A stretch of DNA of 64,000 bases from Sphingomonas sp. UNC305MFCol5.2. Its GTDB lineage: Bacteria > Pseudomonadota > Alphaproteobacteria > Sphingomonadales > Sphingomonadaceae. The position numbers and the translations under genes are program-made. The stretch spans positions 1,178,001 to 1,242,000 of the forward strand of contig NZ_JOOE01000001.1 in assembly GCF_000712135.1 (NCBI RefSeq), written 5' to 3'. The notes under the pieces are model-generated. The model searched no databases. It worked only from the letters and a program-made list of their open reading frames with translations, and was not told the DNA's origin. The stretch's first letter is position 1. Each line of letters opens with the position of its first letter. Positions 1 through 13,828 of the stretch are shown here, piece by piece.

Positions 1-1622
<1,622 letters not shown>

Positions 1623-1631
1623 AGGGAATGC

Positions 1632-1657
1632 AGGGTGTCAACTTCGGCTGACACCTT
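1632..1657 (+). promoter_or_regulatory. Intercistronic hairpin between rpoB and rpoC
   Basis: GGTGTCA (1634-1640) pairs perfectly with TGACACC (1649-1655), and the stem is extended by a G-U and an A-U pair. The loop contains a C(UUCG)G tetraloop core. No clean U-tract follows, so it is more likely an mRNA stability or processing element than a terminator. Its role is inferred only. Confidence 0.4.
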
Positions 1658-1702
1658 GTTCCCACTTTCCCTGAGAAATTGTCCTCCCATGAGGAAACAG
1701 AA

Positions 1703-5989
<4,287 letters not shown>

Positions 5990-6022
5990 TCGCTGAGGTT
6001 CAGCTGCTAAAGCACTGACAAG

Positions 6023-6060
6023 AAAAGCCGCCGTCCGGTCTCCCGGACGGCGGCTTTTTC
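6023..6060. terminator. Bidirectional intrinsic terminator between rpoC and the convergent gene
   Basis: A perfect 16-bp stem (6023-6038 with 6043-6058) with a TCTC loop has an A-tract on the left and a T-tract on the right. It can therefore terminate rpoC on the plus strand and the gene ending at 6079 on the minus strand. Confidence 0.93.
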
Positions 6061-6078
6061 TTTGGTCGACAATAAGGA

Positions 6079-6624
6079 TCAGCTGGTTTTCGCAGCCTTT
6101 TCCTTCTCGTCCTTCTTGTCCCAGAGCTTCATTTTCTTCGCGCGGCCGCTGAAGGTCGTGCGGTCGGACGGTGACACCTGGGCACGCCCGGACATGATCC
6201 CCATGCCGATCGAGCAGCGGACGAAATAGGTTTCACCGTCTTCCAGCTCCATGTTGAGCCGGTCGGTCGCCTCGCCGGTGGTGTAATAGACATGTTTGCC
6301 GGGCTCGGCGGTGTGCACCCAATATTTGCCCGCGCCGAGCCGGGCGACCTCAACCTCATCGGCGCCCTCGCCTTCCCGGACGGTGCAGCCGAGCGCCATT
6401 CCCATCAGGCTGCCGGGGCGCCAGAACACGATCTGTGCCTTGCCCGTCGGCGCCTCGCCGATCGTACCGGATTTGGTGATGATCGCCGGAGCAGGTGCCG
6501 GGGGAGCGGGCGCAGCCGCTGGAATGGCCGCCGTTTCGACCGTAGGGGCTGCTTCCTGTGCGCTAGCCGGCATAGCGCATGCGATAGACGCCAGCAGCAG
6601 CGCCGATCCGACAAATATCCTCAT
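6079..6624 (-). CDS. Exported DUF2846-like protein
   Basis: The 181-aa product begins with a Sec signal peptide (hydrophobic stretch about residues 5-20, cleavage expected after the ASA near residue 22). An Ala/Pro-rich linker follows (about 30-50), then a compact beta-rich domain. The pattern G-x-A-x-I-V-F-W-R-P, then a cysteine, L-G-A-G-K-Y-W, P-G-K-H and E-D-G-E-T-Y-F-V-R-C resembles the DUF2846 family of bacterial surface proteins; two cysteines could form a disulfide. The Lys-rich tail is hydrophilic. It starts 2 bp after the stop of the upstream minus-strand gene, so the two probably form one operon ending at the bidirectional terminator. The function of the family is unknown. Confidence 0.8.
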   Translation of the reverse strand: MRIFVGSALLLASIACAMPASAQEAAPTVETAAIPAAAPAPPAPAPAIITKSGTIGEAPTGKAQIVFWRPGSLMGMALGCTVREGEGADEVEVARLGAGKYWVHTAEPGKHVYYTTGEATDRLNMELEDGETYFVRCSIGMGIMSGRAQVSPSDRTTFSGRAKKMKLWDKKDEKEKAAKTS

Positions 6625-6626
6625 TC

Positions 6627-7241
6627 CTACTCCCCTTCCGTTGAACCTCGTGATTGCGTCTCACCCGTCGGAGCCGCCTCGGGCGCCGTCGGGATTTCAA
6701 TGTCGGTGGCGATGATCGCATTGGCGCGGGCCCCCGCCTCGATCGTCTTCTCGCCTCCGCGCATGAGAAATCCAGAAAACGGGATCACCATGCTGACCCC
6801 CAGTGCGCCGTCGCGCCGATCGGTACCGATGCCCAGCCCTCCCATGCGGAAGCGGCGCAGCGGGATCCGAACGCCCCGATGCTCGAGATAGCGAACCGTC
6901 ACGATCAGCTCGCCCGCCTTCCCCGCGCCGCCGGCCTTGGCGGCATGAACGATCTGGCCTTCGCCGATGGTGCCGGCCGGAACGGCGATCGCCCCATTGA
7001 TCAGGATCGGTGCAGTCAGACGGATCGGAAACATGTCGTCGATCTTGCTGGTCTTCGAGTTCAAAGCGCCGGCGAATTCGAATTCCACCGGCGTCAACGC
7101 TGGCAAGCGAACGACGCCGGCGACGGCAGCTTCGCCGACTTGCGGCGCCGACACCTGCGCGGCGGTACCGTCGACCGACACGGAAATCACGGCCGCGTAC
7201 GCAGCCATTCTTGACAGATAGATCACGGAGCCCCCCGGCAT
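6627..7241 (-). CDS. Hypothetical exported protein
   Basis: The protein is up to 204 aa. I recognise no characterised family. An internal ATG at 7208 (MAAYAAVISVSVDG) would give a better signal-peptide-like N-terminus with cleavage after TAA, and may be the true start; neither start has a convincing ribosome-binding site. The mature part contains a run from LPALTPVEFEF through IPLRRFRMGG that looks like an all-beta domain of a type often annotated in sphingomonads as a hypothetical protein. It is the first gene of a likely two-gene operon with the DUF2846-like protein 2 bp downstream, which suggests a shared envelope role. Confidence 0.7.
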   Translation of the reverse strand: MPGGSVIYLSRMAAYAAVISVSVDGTAAQVSAPQVGEAAVAGVVRLPALTPVEFEFAGALNSKTSKIDDMFPIRLTAPILINGAIAVPAGTIGEGQIVHAAKAGGAGKAGELIVTVRYLEHRGVRIPLRRFRMGGLGIGTDRRDGALGVSMVIPFSGFLMRGGEKTIEAGARANAIIATDIEIPTAPEAAPTGETQSRGSTEGE

Positions 7242-7451
7242 TTAGCCAAAGCTAGGCCAACCTTTGTTCAGGCTGCAAGGAGTTTTCGGCACGACTCCTC
7301 ACACCGCATGGTGCGATGGCACTTGCCGAAATCGCCGATGTCGTGGAGGCACCGCCGGTCGAGCACCACCGGCGCGTTCGAGGACAGTGTGTCGAGGTCA
7401 CATCGCGACAGGATTGGGGTTCTGAGACATGCGTCCATCGGACCTTCGGCC

Positions 7452-8204
7452 CTAAAACACGCCCAGTTCCTCGCGGCCGCGCAGGTGCAGATAGCGTTGG
7501 TTGAAATCGCCCACTTCGCGCAGCCGTCGCCAATCGGGAAAGCCGATGTTGCGGCGGTTGCGCACGATCAGCCCTTCCGACTCCAGCACCTTGAGCACGC
7601 GATTGACGTGCACCGAGGTCAGGCCCGTGGCATCGGCGAGTTGTTCCTGCGTCATCGGCAGTTCGTAACCATGGTCCGGCCGCGCCGCGCCCTGCGCTTC
7701 CAGCCGCAGCGCGAACTCGCAGAGCAAATGCGCCAGCCGACTGCGTGAATCGCGGCGGCCGACATTGAGAACCCATTCGCGGAAGATCGACATCTCGATC
7801 AAAGTCGTCACCTGGATCGCCCTGCCGATATTGGGCCGCTCCAGCGCGATCTGCTGGAACGCAGTGATGGGAACCTCGGCGATCTTGGCGCGGGTGAGCA
7901 TCTGGACGTTGTGGTCCGAGACGTCGAGGAACAGGTTCTGGAAGTCGAGCGCCTCGCCGGGAATGTGCAGTCCGATGATCTGGCGCGCGCCGTCGCCGGT
8001 GGTCTTCTGGCGGAAAGCGTAGCCCGAAATCAGCACGCCGCATATCCGCGGCTTGTCGCCCTCACGCACGGTATAGGTCGCCGGATCGAGCCATCGCAGC
8101 TTGTACGGAAGCGTCAGCAGCGCCTCGCGGTCTTCGCGCGTCAGCGAATGATTACGGTCGAGCCTCCGGGTCAGCGGACTGAACGGATGGTCGGCATCTG
8201 CCAT
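7452..8204 (-). CDS. Crp/Fnr-family transcriptional regulator
   Basis: This 250-aa protein has the Crp/Fnr architecture: an N-terminal cyclic-nucleotide-binding-like beta barrel (about 15-130), a long dimerisation helix, and a C-terminal winged helix-turn-helix (about 180-225) with the segment M-T-Q-E-Q-L-A-D-A-T-G-L-T-S-V-H-V-N-R-V-L. There is no N-terminal cysteine cluster, so it is not an oxygen-sensing FNR of the iron-sulfur type. This subgroup is abundant in Sphingomonadales, and its ligand and targets cannot be told from sequence. It stands alone with an AT-rich 240-bp region upstream that it shares with the divergent DUF6894 gene. No Fnr-type palindrome was recognised there. Confidence 0.9.
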   Translation of the reverse strand: MADADHPFSPLTRRLDRNHSLTREDREALLTLPYKLRWLDPATYTVREGDKPRICGVLISGYAFRQKTTGDGARQIIGLHIPGEALDFQNLFLDVSDHNVQMLTRAKIAEVPITAFQQIALERPNIGRAIQVTTLIEMSIFREWVLNVGRRDSRSRLAHLLCEFALRLEAQGAARPDHGYELPMTQEQLADATGLTSVHVNRVLKVLESEGLIVRNRRNIGFPDWRRLREVGDFNQRYLHLRGREELGVF

Positions 8205-8446
8205 TTCAACCTACTCCCGCTAACCTGGGCGGGAGCACAAAACCTCTCTCAGTCGCCAATGGCCGAGATATCGTATGGCGATTGCACCACAATACCATAT
8301 GCCGCGCCGCATAACCAACAAATGTTGTTATTTATGGAACTAGCGTGGATTAATATACGTAATTGAAGCGGGTTGGGCTCGCCGAGCTTCAGGGACCGGG
8401 TTCGGCGGCTGAGAGATTTGCACGCTCGACCCTGCGGAGCGCGGTC

Positions 8447-8704
8447 ATGCCGCTTTATTATTTCCATTTGCGTGACGGTACGGACGTCCTGCTCGACCCC
8501 GAAGGGCGCGAACTCGAAGGCCATGACGCGATCGTCGCCACGACGCTCGCGGAAGCCCGGGACATGCTCAGTGCCGAGGCCCGCACCGGCCGGCTCTGCC
8601 TCGACCAGGTGATCGATGTCGAGGATCAGTCCGGTATCGTCGTCCACCAGCTCGCCTTCGCCGATGCGCTGACGATCATCTGGCCGACGCCCCTGCCCCG
8701 CTAG
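8447..8704 (+). CDS. Small DUF6894-like protein
   Basis: The 85-aa protein starts MPLYYFHLRDG and contains the typical pattern of the small DUF6894 family: D-P-E-G-R-E-L, then a helix rich in Ala/Glu, then V-I-D-V-E-D-Q-S-G-I-V-V. The start ATG is preceded by CGGAG about 8 bp upstream; the open frame continues to 8363, but the extra residues are not family-like. DUF6894 proteins occur in many copies in Alphaproteobacteria and have no established function. It lies 32 bp upstream of the DUF1993 gene on the same strand, so co-transcription is likely. Confidence 0.82.
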   Translation: MPLYYFHLRDGTDVLLDPEGRELEGHDAIVATTLAEARDMLSAEARTGRLCLDQVIDVEDQSGIVVHQLAFADALTIIWPTPLPR

Positions 8705-8736
8705 CCAAGCGACCGCTCGCGCCCTATCTCCCACGC

Positions 8737-9246
8737 ATGGCAACCGAACTCTACGACCTCACGATCCCCGTCCTCCTCCGCGGCTTCAAGGCGATGGCCG
8801 CATTCCTCGAAAAGGCCCGCGCATATGCCGACGAACACGGCATCGCGCATGACGAATTTCTGACCGCGCGGCTCTATGACGACATGGCGCCGCTGACCGG
8901 GCAGATCCAGCGCGCCAGCGACACGGCCAAGTTCGCCGTCTCGCGCCTCTCCGGGATCCAGCCGCCGGCGATGCCCGATACCGAGGCGAGCTTCGAAGAA
9001 CTCCAGGCACGGATCGCGGCGACCGTCGCGTTCCTGAACTCGGTCCCCCGGGAGGCAATCGACGGGCGGGAGGATGCGGATGTCGAATTGAAGACCCCGT
9101 CGTTCAGCGTCCAATTCAAGGGCCGCGGTTATCTGCTCGGATTCGCGCTGCCCAATTTCTATTTCCACGTCACCACCGCCTACGGCATCCTCCGCCACAT
9201 GGGCGTGCCGCTCGGCAAGATGGACTATATCGGCGGCATGGGTTGA
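8737..9246 (+). CDS. DUF1993 family protein
   Basis: This 169-aa soluble protein matches DUF1993 along its length. It starts with Y-D-L-T-I-P-V-L-L-R-G-F, has a central helix with L-Y-D-D-M-A-P-L-T-G-Q-I-Q and a C-terminal P-N-F-Y-F-H-V-T-T-A-Y-G-I-L-R. The fold is expected to be a four-helix bundle like DinB-type proteins, and the conserved histidine near residue 150 fits that picture, although the biochemical role of the family is unknown. Its TGA overlaps the TTG start of the next gene (TTGA at 9243-9246), which implies translational coupling to the PanE-type reductase. Confidence 0.87.
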   Translation: MATELYDLTIPVLLRGFKAMAAFLEKARAYADEHGIAHDEFLTARLYDDMAPLTGQIQRASDTAKFAVSRLSGIQPPAMPDTEASFEELQARIAATVAFLNSVPREAIDGREDADVELKTPSFSVQFKGRGYLLGFALPNFYFHVTTAYGILRHMGVPLGKMDYIGGMG

Positions 9247-10106
9247 GCCGGATCGCAGTCATCGGCGCCGGCGCGATCGGCGGCACGCTCGCCGCCTGGC
9301 TGGCGCAGACCCACGCGGTGACGGTCTGTGCCCGCAGCGGGCTCGGCGATCTGGAGATCGAAACGCCCAAGGGCATCCTGCGCGCCGCCCCGCGCATCCT
9401 CACCGATCCCGCCCGCGCCGAACCCGTCGACTGGGTGCTCTCGACCACCAAGACCTATGACTGCGCCGCCGCCGCGGCCTGGCTGCCCGGCCTGATGGCT
9501 CCGGACACGCGGCTCGCGGTGATCCAGAACGGCGTCGAGCAGCGCGAGCGCTTCCCGATGATCCCACCCGAACGCATCGTGCCGGTGATCATCGATCTCC
9601 CCGCCGAGCGCACCGCGCCCGGCCGCATCGTCCAGCGCCGCGAAGGCACCATCCTCGTTCCCGAAGGCGATGCGGGCGATGCATTCACCGCGTTGTTCGC
9701 CGAAACGGTGGTCGACGCCGCCACCACGCCCGATTTCACCACCGCCGCATGGCGCAAGCTCGCGATCAACTGCTCGGGGATCGTCAGCGCGATCACCCGC
9801 CGCGCGGCCGAGGTTGCGAACGACGAGGGTGTCGCGGAAGTGATGCGCGGGCTCGTCCGCGAATGCATCGCGGTCGGCCGCGCCGAGGGCGCGACCCTGC
9901 CCGACAAGCTCGCCGATCAGGTCGTCGAATGGACCCGGAAAGCGCACCCGGACTCAGTCAATTCGCTCCACGCCGATTTCGTCGCCGGCCGCCCGATGGA
10001 GCTCGACGCCCGCAACGGCGTGATCGTCCGGCTCGGGGAAAAGCACGGGATCCCGACGCCGTTGAACCGGGCGCTGGCGGCGTTGGTGGGGGCTTCCTCC
10101 CTCTGA
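9243..10106 (+). CDS. panE: 2-dehydropantoate 2-reductase (PanE/ApbA family)
   Basis: The 287-aa protein is an NADPH-dependent ketopantoate reductase-type enzyme. In coenzyme A biosynthesis this family reduces 2-dehydropantoate to pantoate. The Rossmann glycine motif GAGAIG is at residues 8-13. The C-terminal helical domain has the family segment around S-G-I-V-S-A-I-T-R and the late block E-L-D-A-R-N-G-V-I-V-R-L-G-E-K-H-G-I-P-T-P, which in PanE contributes to substrate binding. The start is a TTG inside the TTGA overlap with the DUF1993 gene. PanE homologues are often duplicated and may act on other 2-keto acids, so the exact substrate is an inference. The gene converges on modC with only a repeat between them. 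Confidence 0.83.
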   Translation: MSRIAVIGAGAIGGTLAAWLAQTHAVTVCARSGLGDLEIETPKGILRAAPRILTDPARAEPVDWVLSTTKTYDCAAAAAWLPGLMAPDTRLAVIQNGVEQRERFPMIPPERIVPVIIDLPAERTAPGRIVQRREGTILVPEGDAGDAFTALFAETVVDAATTPDFTTAAWRKLAINCSGIVSAITRRAAEVANDEGVAEVMRGLVRECIAVGRAEGATLPDKLADQVVEWTRKAHPDSVNSLHADFVAGRPMELDARNGVIVRLGEKHGIPTPLNRALAALVGASSL

Positions 10107-10107
10107 C

Positions 10108-10130
10108 TCCCCTCCCTGCAAGGGAGGGGA
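10108..10130. repeat. Palindromic GC-rich hairpin between convergent genes
   Basis: TCCCCTCCCT (10108-10117) and AGGGAGGGGA (10121-10130) form a perfect 10-bp stem with a 3-nt loop. It fills the 29-bp gap between the PanE-type gene and modC. It belongs to the pyrimidine/purine-strand class of repeats also seen near 19.1, 28.9 and 62.6 kb and may help to terminate either gene. Confidence 0.6.
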
Positions 10131-10135
10131 ATTCA

Positions 10136-10762
10136 CTAGATCTCCACGATCCTGTTCCCCAGCCGCTCGGCCTCGGCGCGGTCGTGGGTGACCATCAGGA
10201 TCGGCAGCCCCAGTGCGTCGCGCAGCCGCTCGATCAGGCCCATGATCTCCTCGCGCCGCGCGCGGTCGAGTGACGACAAGGGCTCGTCGAGCAGCAGGAA
10301 ACGCGGGTTCGAGAGCAGCGCACGCCCGATCGCCACGCGCCGCGCCTCGCCGCCCGAAAGCGTACGCGGCCAGCGGTCGAGCAGCGCCGCGAGCCCGAGC
10401 AGTGCGATCGTATCGTCGACATCGACTGCGCCCGCCCCCTGTCGCCAGCCATAGAGCAGGTTCGCCCGTACGCGCTTGTGCGGGAACAACCGCGGCTCCT
10501 GGAACACATAGCCCGCGCGCCGCTGCTCGGGGGGCAGATCGAAATCCGGTATCCAGGGATCGTCGCTCGCCTCGAACAGTGTCTCGCCCTCGACGCGAAC
10601 ATGCCCCCAGCCCGGCGTCAACAGCCCTGCCACCATGTTGAGCACGCTGGTCTTGCCCGCGCCCGAGGGGCCGAACAGCACGGTCAGCCCATCGCCGCCT
10701 TCGACGCGGCAGGTGATCGTGGCGTCGCCGAGTTGCAGCCCGACATCGATATCAAAGGACAT
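10136..10762 (-). CDS. modC: Molybdate ABC transporter ATP-binding protein (short form)
   Basis: The 208-aa ATPase powers molybdate import with ModB and ModA. The ABC motifs are all present: Walker A GPSGAGKTS at 31-39, Q-loop Q88, signature LSGGE at 135-139, Walker B FLLLDE at 155-160 and H-loop H193. Typical ModC proteins are about 350 aa and end with a TOBE/Mop domain that binds oxyanion and regulates activity; here the protein stops right after the nucleotide-binding domain. Its ATG lies 11 bp inside the 3' end of modB, so the two are translationally coupled. It is last in modABC. Specificity for molybdate rather than tungstate is inferred from the neighbouring ModA. Confidence 0.9.
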   Translation of the reverse strand: MSFDIDVGLQLGDATITCRVEGGDGLTVLFGPSGAGKTSVLNMVAGLLTPGWGHVRVEGETLFEASDDPWIPDFDLPPEQRRAGYVFQEPRLFPHKRVRANLLYGWRQGAGAVDVDDTIALLGLAALLDRWPRTLSGGEARRVAIGRALLSNPRFLLLDEPLSSLDRARREEIMGLIERLRDALGLPILMVTHDRAEAERLGNRIVEI

Positions 10763-11441
10763 GCAGCCCCCGCCCCGCGCGCCGCGCGATCAGTTCGGAG
10801 GCAACCAAGGCCGCCAGCGAGAGCAAAACCGAAATCCCCGCCAGCCGCAGCACCAAAGCCTCGCCGCCGGGAGTCTGCAACGCGGCATAGATCGCCAGCG
10901 GCAGCGTCTGGGTCTCGCCGGGGACGTTGGAGACGAAGGTGATCGTCGCGCCGAACTCGCCCAATGCGCGTGCGAAGCCGAGCACCACGCCGGCGATCAC
11001 CCCGGGGAGGCTGAGCGGCACCGTCACCGTCGCGAACGTCCGCCAGCGTCCCGCGCCCAAGGTCCGCGCCGCCTGTTCGAGCCGCCGGTCGACGCCCTCG
11101 ATCGACAGCCGGATCGCGCGCACCATCAGCGGCAGCGCCATCACGCCTGCCGCGACCGCCGCACCGGTCCAGCGGAAAAGCACGCTCACCCCGAACCAGC
11201 TTTCGAGCCACGCGCCGATCGGCCCGGCTGGAGCGAAGGCGAGCAGCAACAGCCAGCCGGTCACCACCGGCGGCACCACCAGCGGCAAGTGCACCAGCGC
11301 ATCGACCAGCACGCGTCCCGGAAACCGCACCCGCGCGAGCAGCCAGGCCAGTGCGAACGCCAGCGGCAGGCTGACGAGTACCGCCACGCCGCCCACCTTG
11401 AGCGACAAAGCGACGATGCCCAATTCCTCGGGCGTCAGCAT
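10752..11441 (-). CDS. modB: Molybdate ABC transporter permease
   Basis: ModB (229 aa) is the inner-membrane channel of the importer. It has about five or six hydrophobic segments and the cytoplasmic EAA loop (about 122-150, E-Q-A-A-R-T-L-G-A-G-R-W-R-T-F) that docks on ModC. I placed the start at ATG 11441 (M-L-T-P-E-E-L-G), which sits 1 bp beyond the modA stop; the open frame runs further upstream into modA but the added Arg/Ser-rich residues are not family-like. The length is normal for ModB. Gene order A-B-C with near-contact junctions shows one operon. Confidence 0.93.
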   Translation of the reverse strand: MLTPEELGIVALSLKVGGVAVLVSLPLAFALAWLLARVRFPGRVLVDALVHLPLVVPPVVTGWLLLLAFAPAGPIGAWLESWFGVSVLFRWTGAAVAAGVMALPLMVRAIRLSIEGVDRRLEQAARTLGAGRWRTFATVTVPLSLPGVIAGVVLGFARALGEFGATITFVSNVPGETQTLPLAIYAALQTPGGEALVLRLAGISVLLSLAALVASELIARRAGRGLHVL

Positions 11442-11442
11442 C

Positions 11443-12201
11443 TCACGCCGCCGTGAACCCGAAGCGCGCGAAGATCGCCTTGCCGGCGCCCGAGAGCAGG
11501 AAGCGGCGAAAGCCCTCGGCGTCCGCACTGGTCGAGGCTTTGAGCCGTGCCAGCGGATAAAGGATCGGCAGATGGCTGTTCATGGGGAGCATCCGAACCG
11601 CGCGCACCTGCCGAGAGGCGCGCGCGTCGGTGGCATAGACCACGCCCCATTCGGCCGCGCCGCGCTCGACCAGTGCCAGCGCCGCACGGACATTCTCGGC
11701 CCGCACCACGCGCGGCGCGATCCCGCCCCACAGCTTGAGCCGCGTCAGCGAAGCCTGTGCATAGCGCCCTGCCGGCACCGATCCGGGATCGGCCAATGCG
11801 ACGCGTCCGCTCGCCAGCAGGCGCCCGAGCGGGACATTGGCGCTCGTCGGTCGTGCGCTCGCGGGCTGCACCACCACCAGCCGGTTGCCGACCAGATTGG
11901 CGCGCGTTCCCGGTACGATCAGCCCGCGCCGCTGGACATCGTCCATCCATGGCTCGTCCGCCGAGACGAACAGGTCCGCCGCCGCGCCGGCCGCGACTTG
12001 CCGCGCCAGCGCCGACGAGGCCGCGAATGACAGCACCGGCCGCGCATGCCCCAGCCGCGCCCAGGCGTCCGCCGCGGCGTTCATCGATTCCTGCAGGCTC
12101 GCCGCCGCGAGCACCAGCGGCCCGCGCTGCACGGCGAAAGCACGCGGGGCCACCGCGATCGTCACAACCATGCCGGTCAGGAATTCGCGCCGATCGATCA
12201 A
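11443..12201 (-). CDS. modA: Molybdate ABC transporter substrate-binding protein
   Basis: ModA (252 aa from the chosen start) captures molybdate in the periplasm. The family start L-V-L-A-A-A-S-L-Q-E-S-M-N (about 29-41) carries the Ser/Gln residues that hold the oxyanion, and S-F-A-A-S-S-A-L-A-R-Q and the later V-Y-A-T-D-A segment are also ModA-like. I chose a TTG at 12201 because GAGGAG lies 8-9 bp upstream and because it yields a twin-arginine-like signal D-R-R-E-F-L with a hydrophobic stretch and an A-F-A cleavage site near residue 23. An ATG at 12300 in the same frame would add a 33-residue extension of no apparent function. No ModE operator or molybdenum-cofactor riboswitch was recognised upstream. 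Confidence 0.9.
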   Translation of the reverse strand: MIDRREFLTGMVVTIAVAPRAFAVQRGPLVLAAASLQESMNAAADAWARLGHARPVLSFAASSALARQVAAGAAADLFVSADEPWMDDVQRRGLIVPGTRANLVGNRLVVVQPASARPTSANVPLGRLLASGRVALADPGSVPAGRYAQASLTRLKLWGGIAPRVVRAENVRAALALVERGAAEWGVVYATDARASRQVRAVRMLPMNSHLPILYPLARLKASTSADAEGFRRFLLSGAGKAIFARFGFTAA

Positions 12202-12447
12202 TTCCGTCTCCTCGATGCCGCCGCTATGAAGCAGGTCGCGGGTAGAGGGCAAGAATTCCGGCCTTCCTGCTGATCGCAACCGGCGCGGTAATAGATTCAA
12301 TGTCCGTCCTCGGCACGTTAGCTGCCGTAGCTCGGCACTGTGAACGAAGGGCAGCTTCCAGGCATCCCGGCGAACGCCGCAGCCGCCAATGTTGTCGCCG
12401 TTCGATCCGCCATGCTAGGCCAAAGGCGTCTTGGGCGAGGAGGGGTT

Positions 12448-12690
12448 ATGAGCAGGAAGGCGAGACTGATCCTGGTTATGGTGATCATCGAAGCGGGCTT
12501 GGCAGGCTTATGGTGGTATCTCGCCCGTTACGGCATGACCAATCCCGGTCGCGTCACACCGGATTTCCAGGCGGTCCTCGGCCAGACAATGGGAATGGCC
12601 ATGGGAGGCCTGCTGGGGGTCGGGATCATGTTGTTTTTCATCGCGGCCCGCAACGATCGCAAGGCAGCGCAGAATAAGCCGCAAGGTTAG
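12448..12690 (+). CDS. Small two-span membrane protein
   Basis: The 80-aa protein starts MSRKARLILVMVII behind an excellent ribosome-binding site (GAGGAGGGG, about 5 bp upstream). It has two hydrophobic helices (about 7-26 and 47-69) separated by a short polar loop, and a charged tail A-R-N-D-R-K-A-A-Q-N. I recognise no family. Positive charges before the first and after the second helix suggest that both ends are cytoplasmic. It stands alone between modA and the glycosyltransferase, on the opposite strand to both. Confidence 0.65.
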   Translation: MSRKARLILVMVIIEAGLAGLWWYLARYGMTNPGRVTPDFQAVLGQTMGMAMGGLLGVGIMLFFIAARNDRKAAQNKPQG

Positions 12691-12784
12691 AGCCGTTCGC
12701 CAACGCACGGCAAAAACGACCGATCTCGGAGCGATGGCAGGCGTCCTTACCTAAGATCTGAACCGCCTCCCTCGGCCCCGCCCG

Positions 12785-13828
12785 TCAGCGCCGCGAAAGC
12801 CCGCGTTTCACGGCGCGCATGCCGCCGATCATCTGGCTGGCGATGAGGTCCGCGGCCTGGCCGAGCGGCAGCGATTGGCTGCCCAGCGTATTGTGAAGCA
12901 GCAGCGATCCCGAGCGCACGCCGGCGCGGCACACGCGCCACCAGAGCTGCGAGATCTCGCGATCGACGGCCGCGAAATCCTCGCCCGGATACGCGGCCGC
13001 AAACGCTGTGCGGAGCATGCCGATGCCCGCGAACAACCGATTGAGCGTCTCGGCATCGGGAACCGGCTCGCGCGCCATGACGTGGCGCACCAGCAGCCCG
13101 GCAATATCCGGGGCAGCATCGCCCAGCAACGCCGCGTGCCGCTCGCGCAGCAGCAATTCGGCGTGCGCGCGCATCGTGCAGTTGAACACGTTCGAAGCGC
13201 CGCCGGCATGGCAGCGATAGAGCATCAGCACCTCGTCGATCTGTGCCAGCCGCCCGAAGGGGCGCAGTCGTTGGTACAGGTCGAAATCCTCGACATAGCG
13301 CATCTCGGGCCGCTCGAACGGATCGAGCCGGCGCGCGGCATCGGCGTGGAACATCACCGAGGACCAGGCGATCGGGTTCTGCACGAGCATCAGCCAGTCG
13401 ATCAGCACCGGAGTCAGCGGCCGCGGCCAGTTGCCGGGGAGGCGCCTGCCCTCGACGAGGAAATCAGTGGCGCAGCTCACCAGCGAGACGTCGGGGTGCG
13501 CGTCGAGGAACGTCACTTGCCGCGCGAACCGTTCGGGCAGGCTGATATCATCCTGATCGAGCCCCGCGACATAGCGTCCGCGCGCTTCGGCGAAGGCCCG
13601 GTTGCGCGCCACCACCGGCCCGCCATTGGCCTCCGAACGGATCACGCGCACGCGAGGATCGCCCAGCCGCTCCAGCACCGCGATGCTGTCGTCCTTCGAG
13701 CAATCGTCGACCGCGACCAATTCCCAATCGCCGAATGTCTGCGCCCGGAGACTGGCCAGCGTCTCGGGCAGCAGGGCCGCGCCGTTGTAAACCGCCATGA
13801 TGACCGAGACGATGGGCGTCCCGTTCAT
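12785..13828 (-). CDS. Family 2 glycosyltransferase
   Basis: The 347-aa protein begins with a GT-A fold typical of GT2 enzymes: P-I-V-S-V-I-M-A-V-Y-N-G-A (5-17), the nucleotide-binding acidic pair D41-D42 in V-A-V-D-D-C-S, and a metal-binding D-Q-D-D at 91-94. The C-terminal 130 residues are helical and of no recognised type. No membrane span is visible, so it is likely cytosolic, transferring a sugar from an NDP donor to a glycan. The ATG overlaps the stop of the upstream aminotransferase-flavoprotein gene (ATGA at 13825-13828), so the two products are made together. This suggests that the enzyme handles the sugar made by the fusion protein, or decorates the same glycan. Confidence 0.88.
   Translation of the reverse strand: MNGTPIVSVIMAVYNGAALLPETLASLRAQTFGDWELVAVDDCSKDDSIAVLERLGDPRVRVIRSEANGGPVVARNRAFAEARGRYVAGLDQDDISLPERFARQVTFLDAHPDVSLVSCATDFLVEGRRLPGNWPRPLTPVLIDWLMLVQNPIAWSSVMFHADAARRLDPFERPEMRYVEDFDLYQRLRPFGRLAQIDEVLMLYRCHAGGASNVFNCTMRAHAELLLRERHAALLGDAAPDIAGLLVRHVMAREPVPDAETLNRLFAGIGMLRTAFAAAYPGEDFAAVDREISQLWWRVCRAGVRSGSLLLHNTLGSQSLPLGQAADLIASQMIGGMRAVKRGLSRR

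Noticed and set aside
7252..8043. 263-codon frame overlapping the Crp/Fnr gene on the same strand
   Set aside because: Different frame of the same strand, Arg/Pro-rich, and it would overlap a clear Crp/Fnr domain protein.
8316..8327. CAACA-AA-TGTTG as an Fnr or Crp operator
   Set aside because: It fits neither TTGAT-N4-ATCAA nor TGTGA-N6-TCACA; arms are only 5 bp and may be chance in an AT-rich region.
10635..12030. Plus-strand frames across modA, modB and modC
   Set aside because: Low-complexity Arg/Ala/Pro/Gln-rich translations opposite a well-defined modABC operon.
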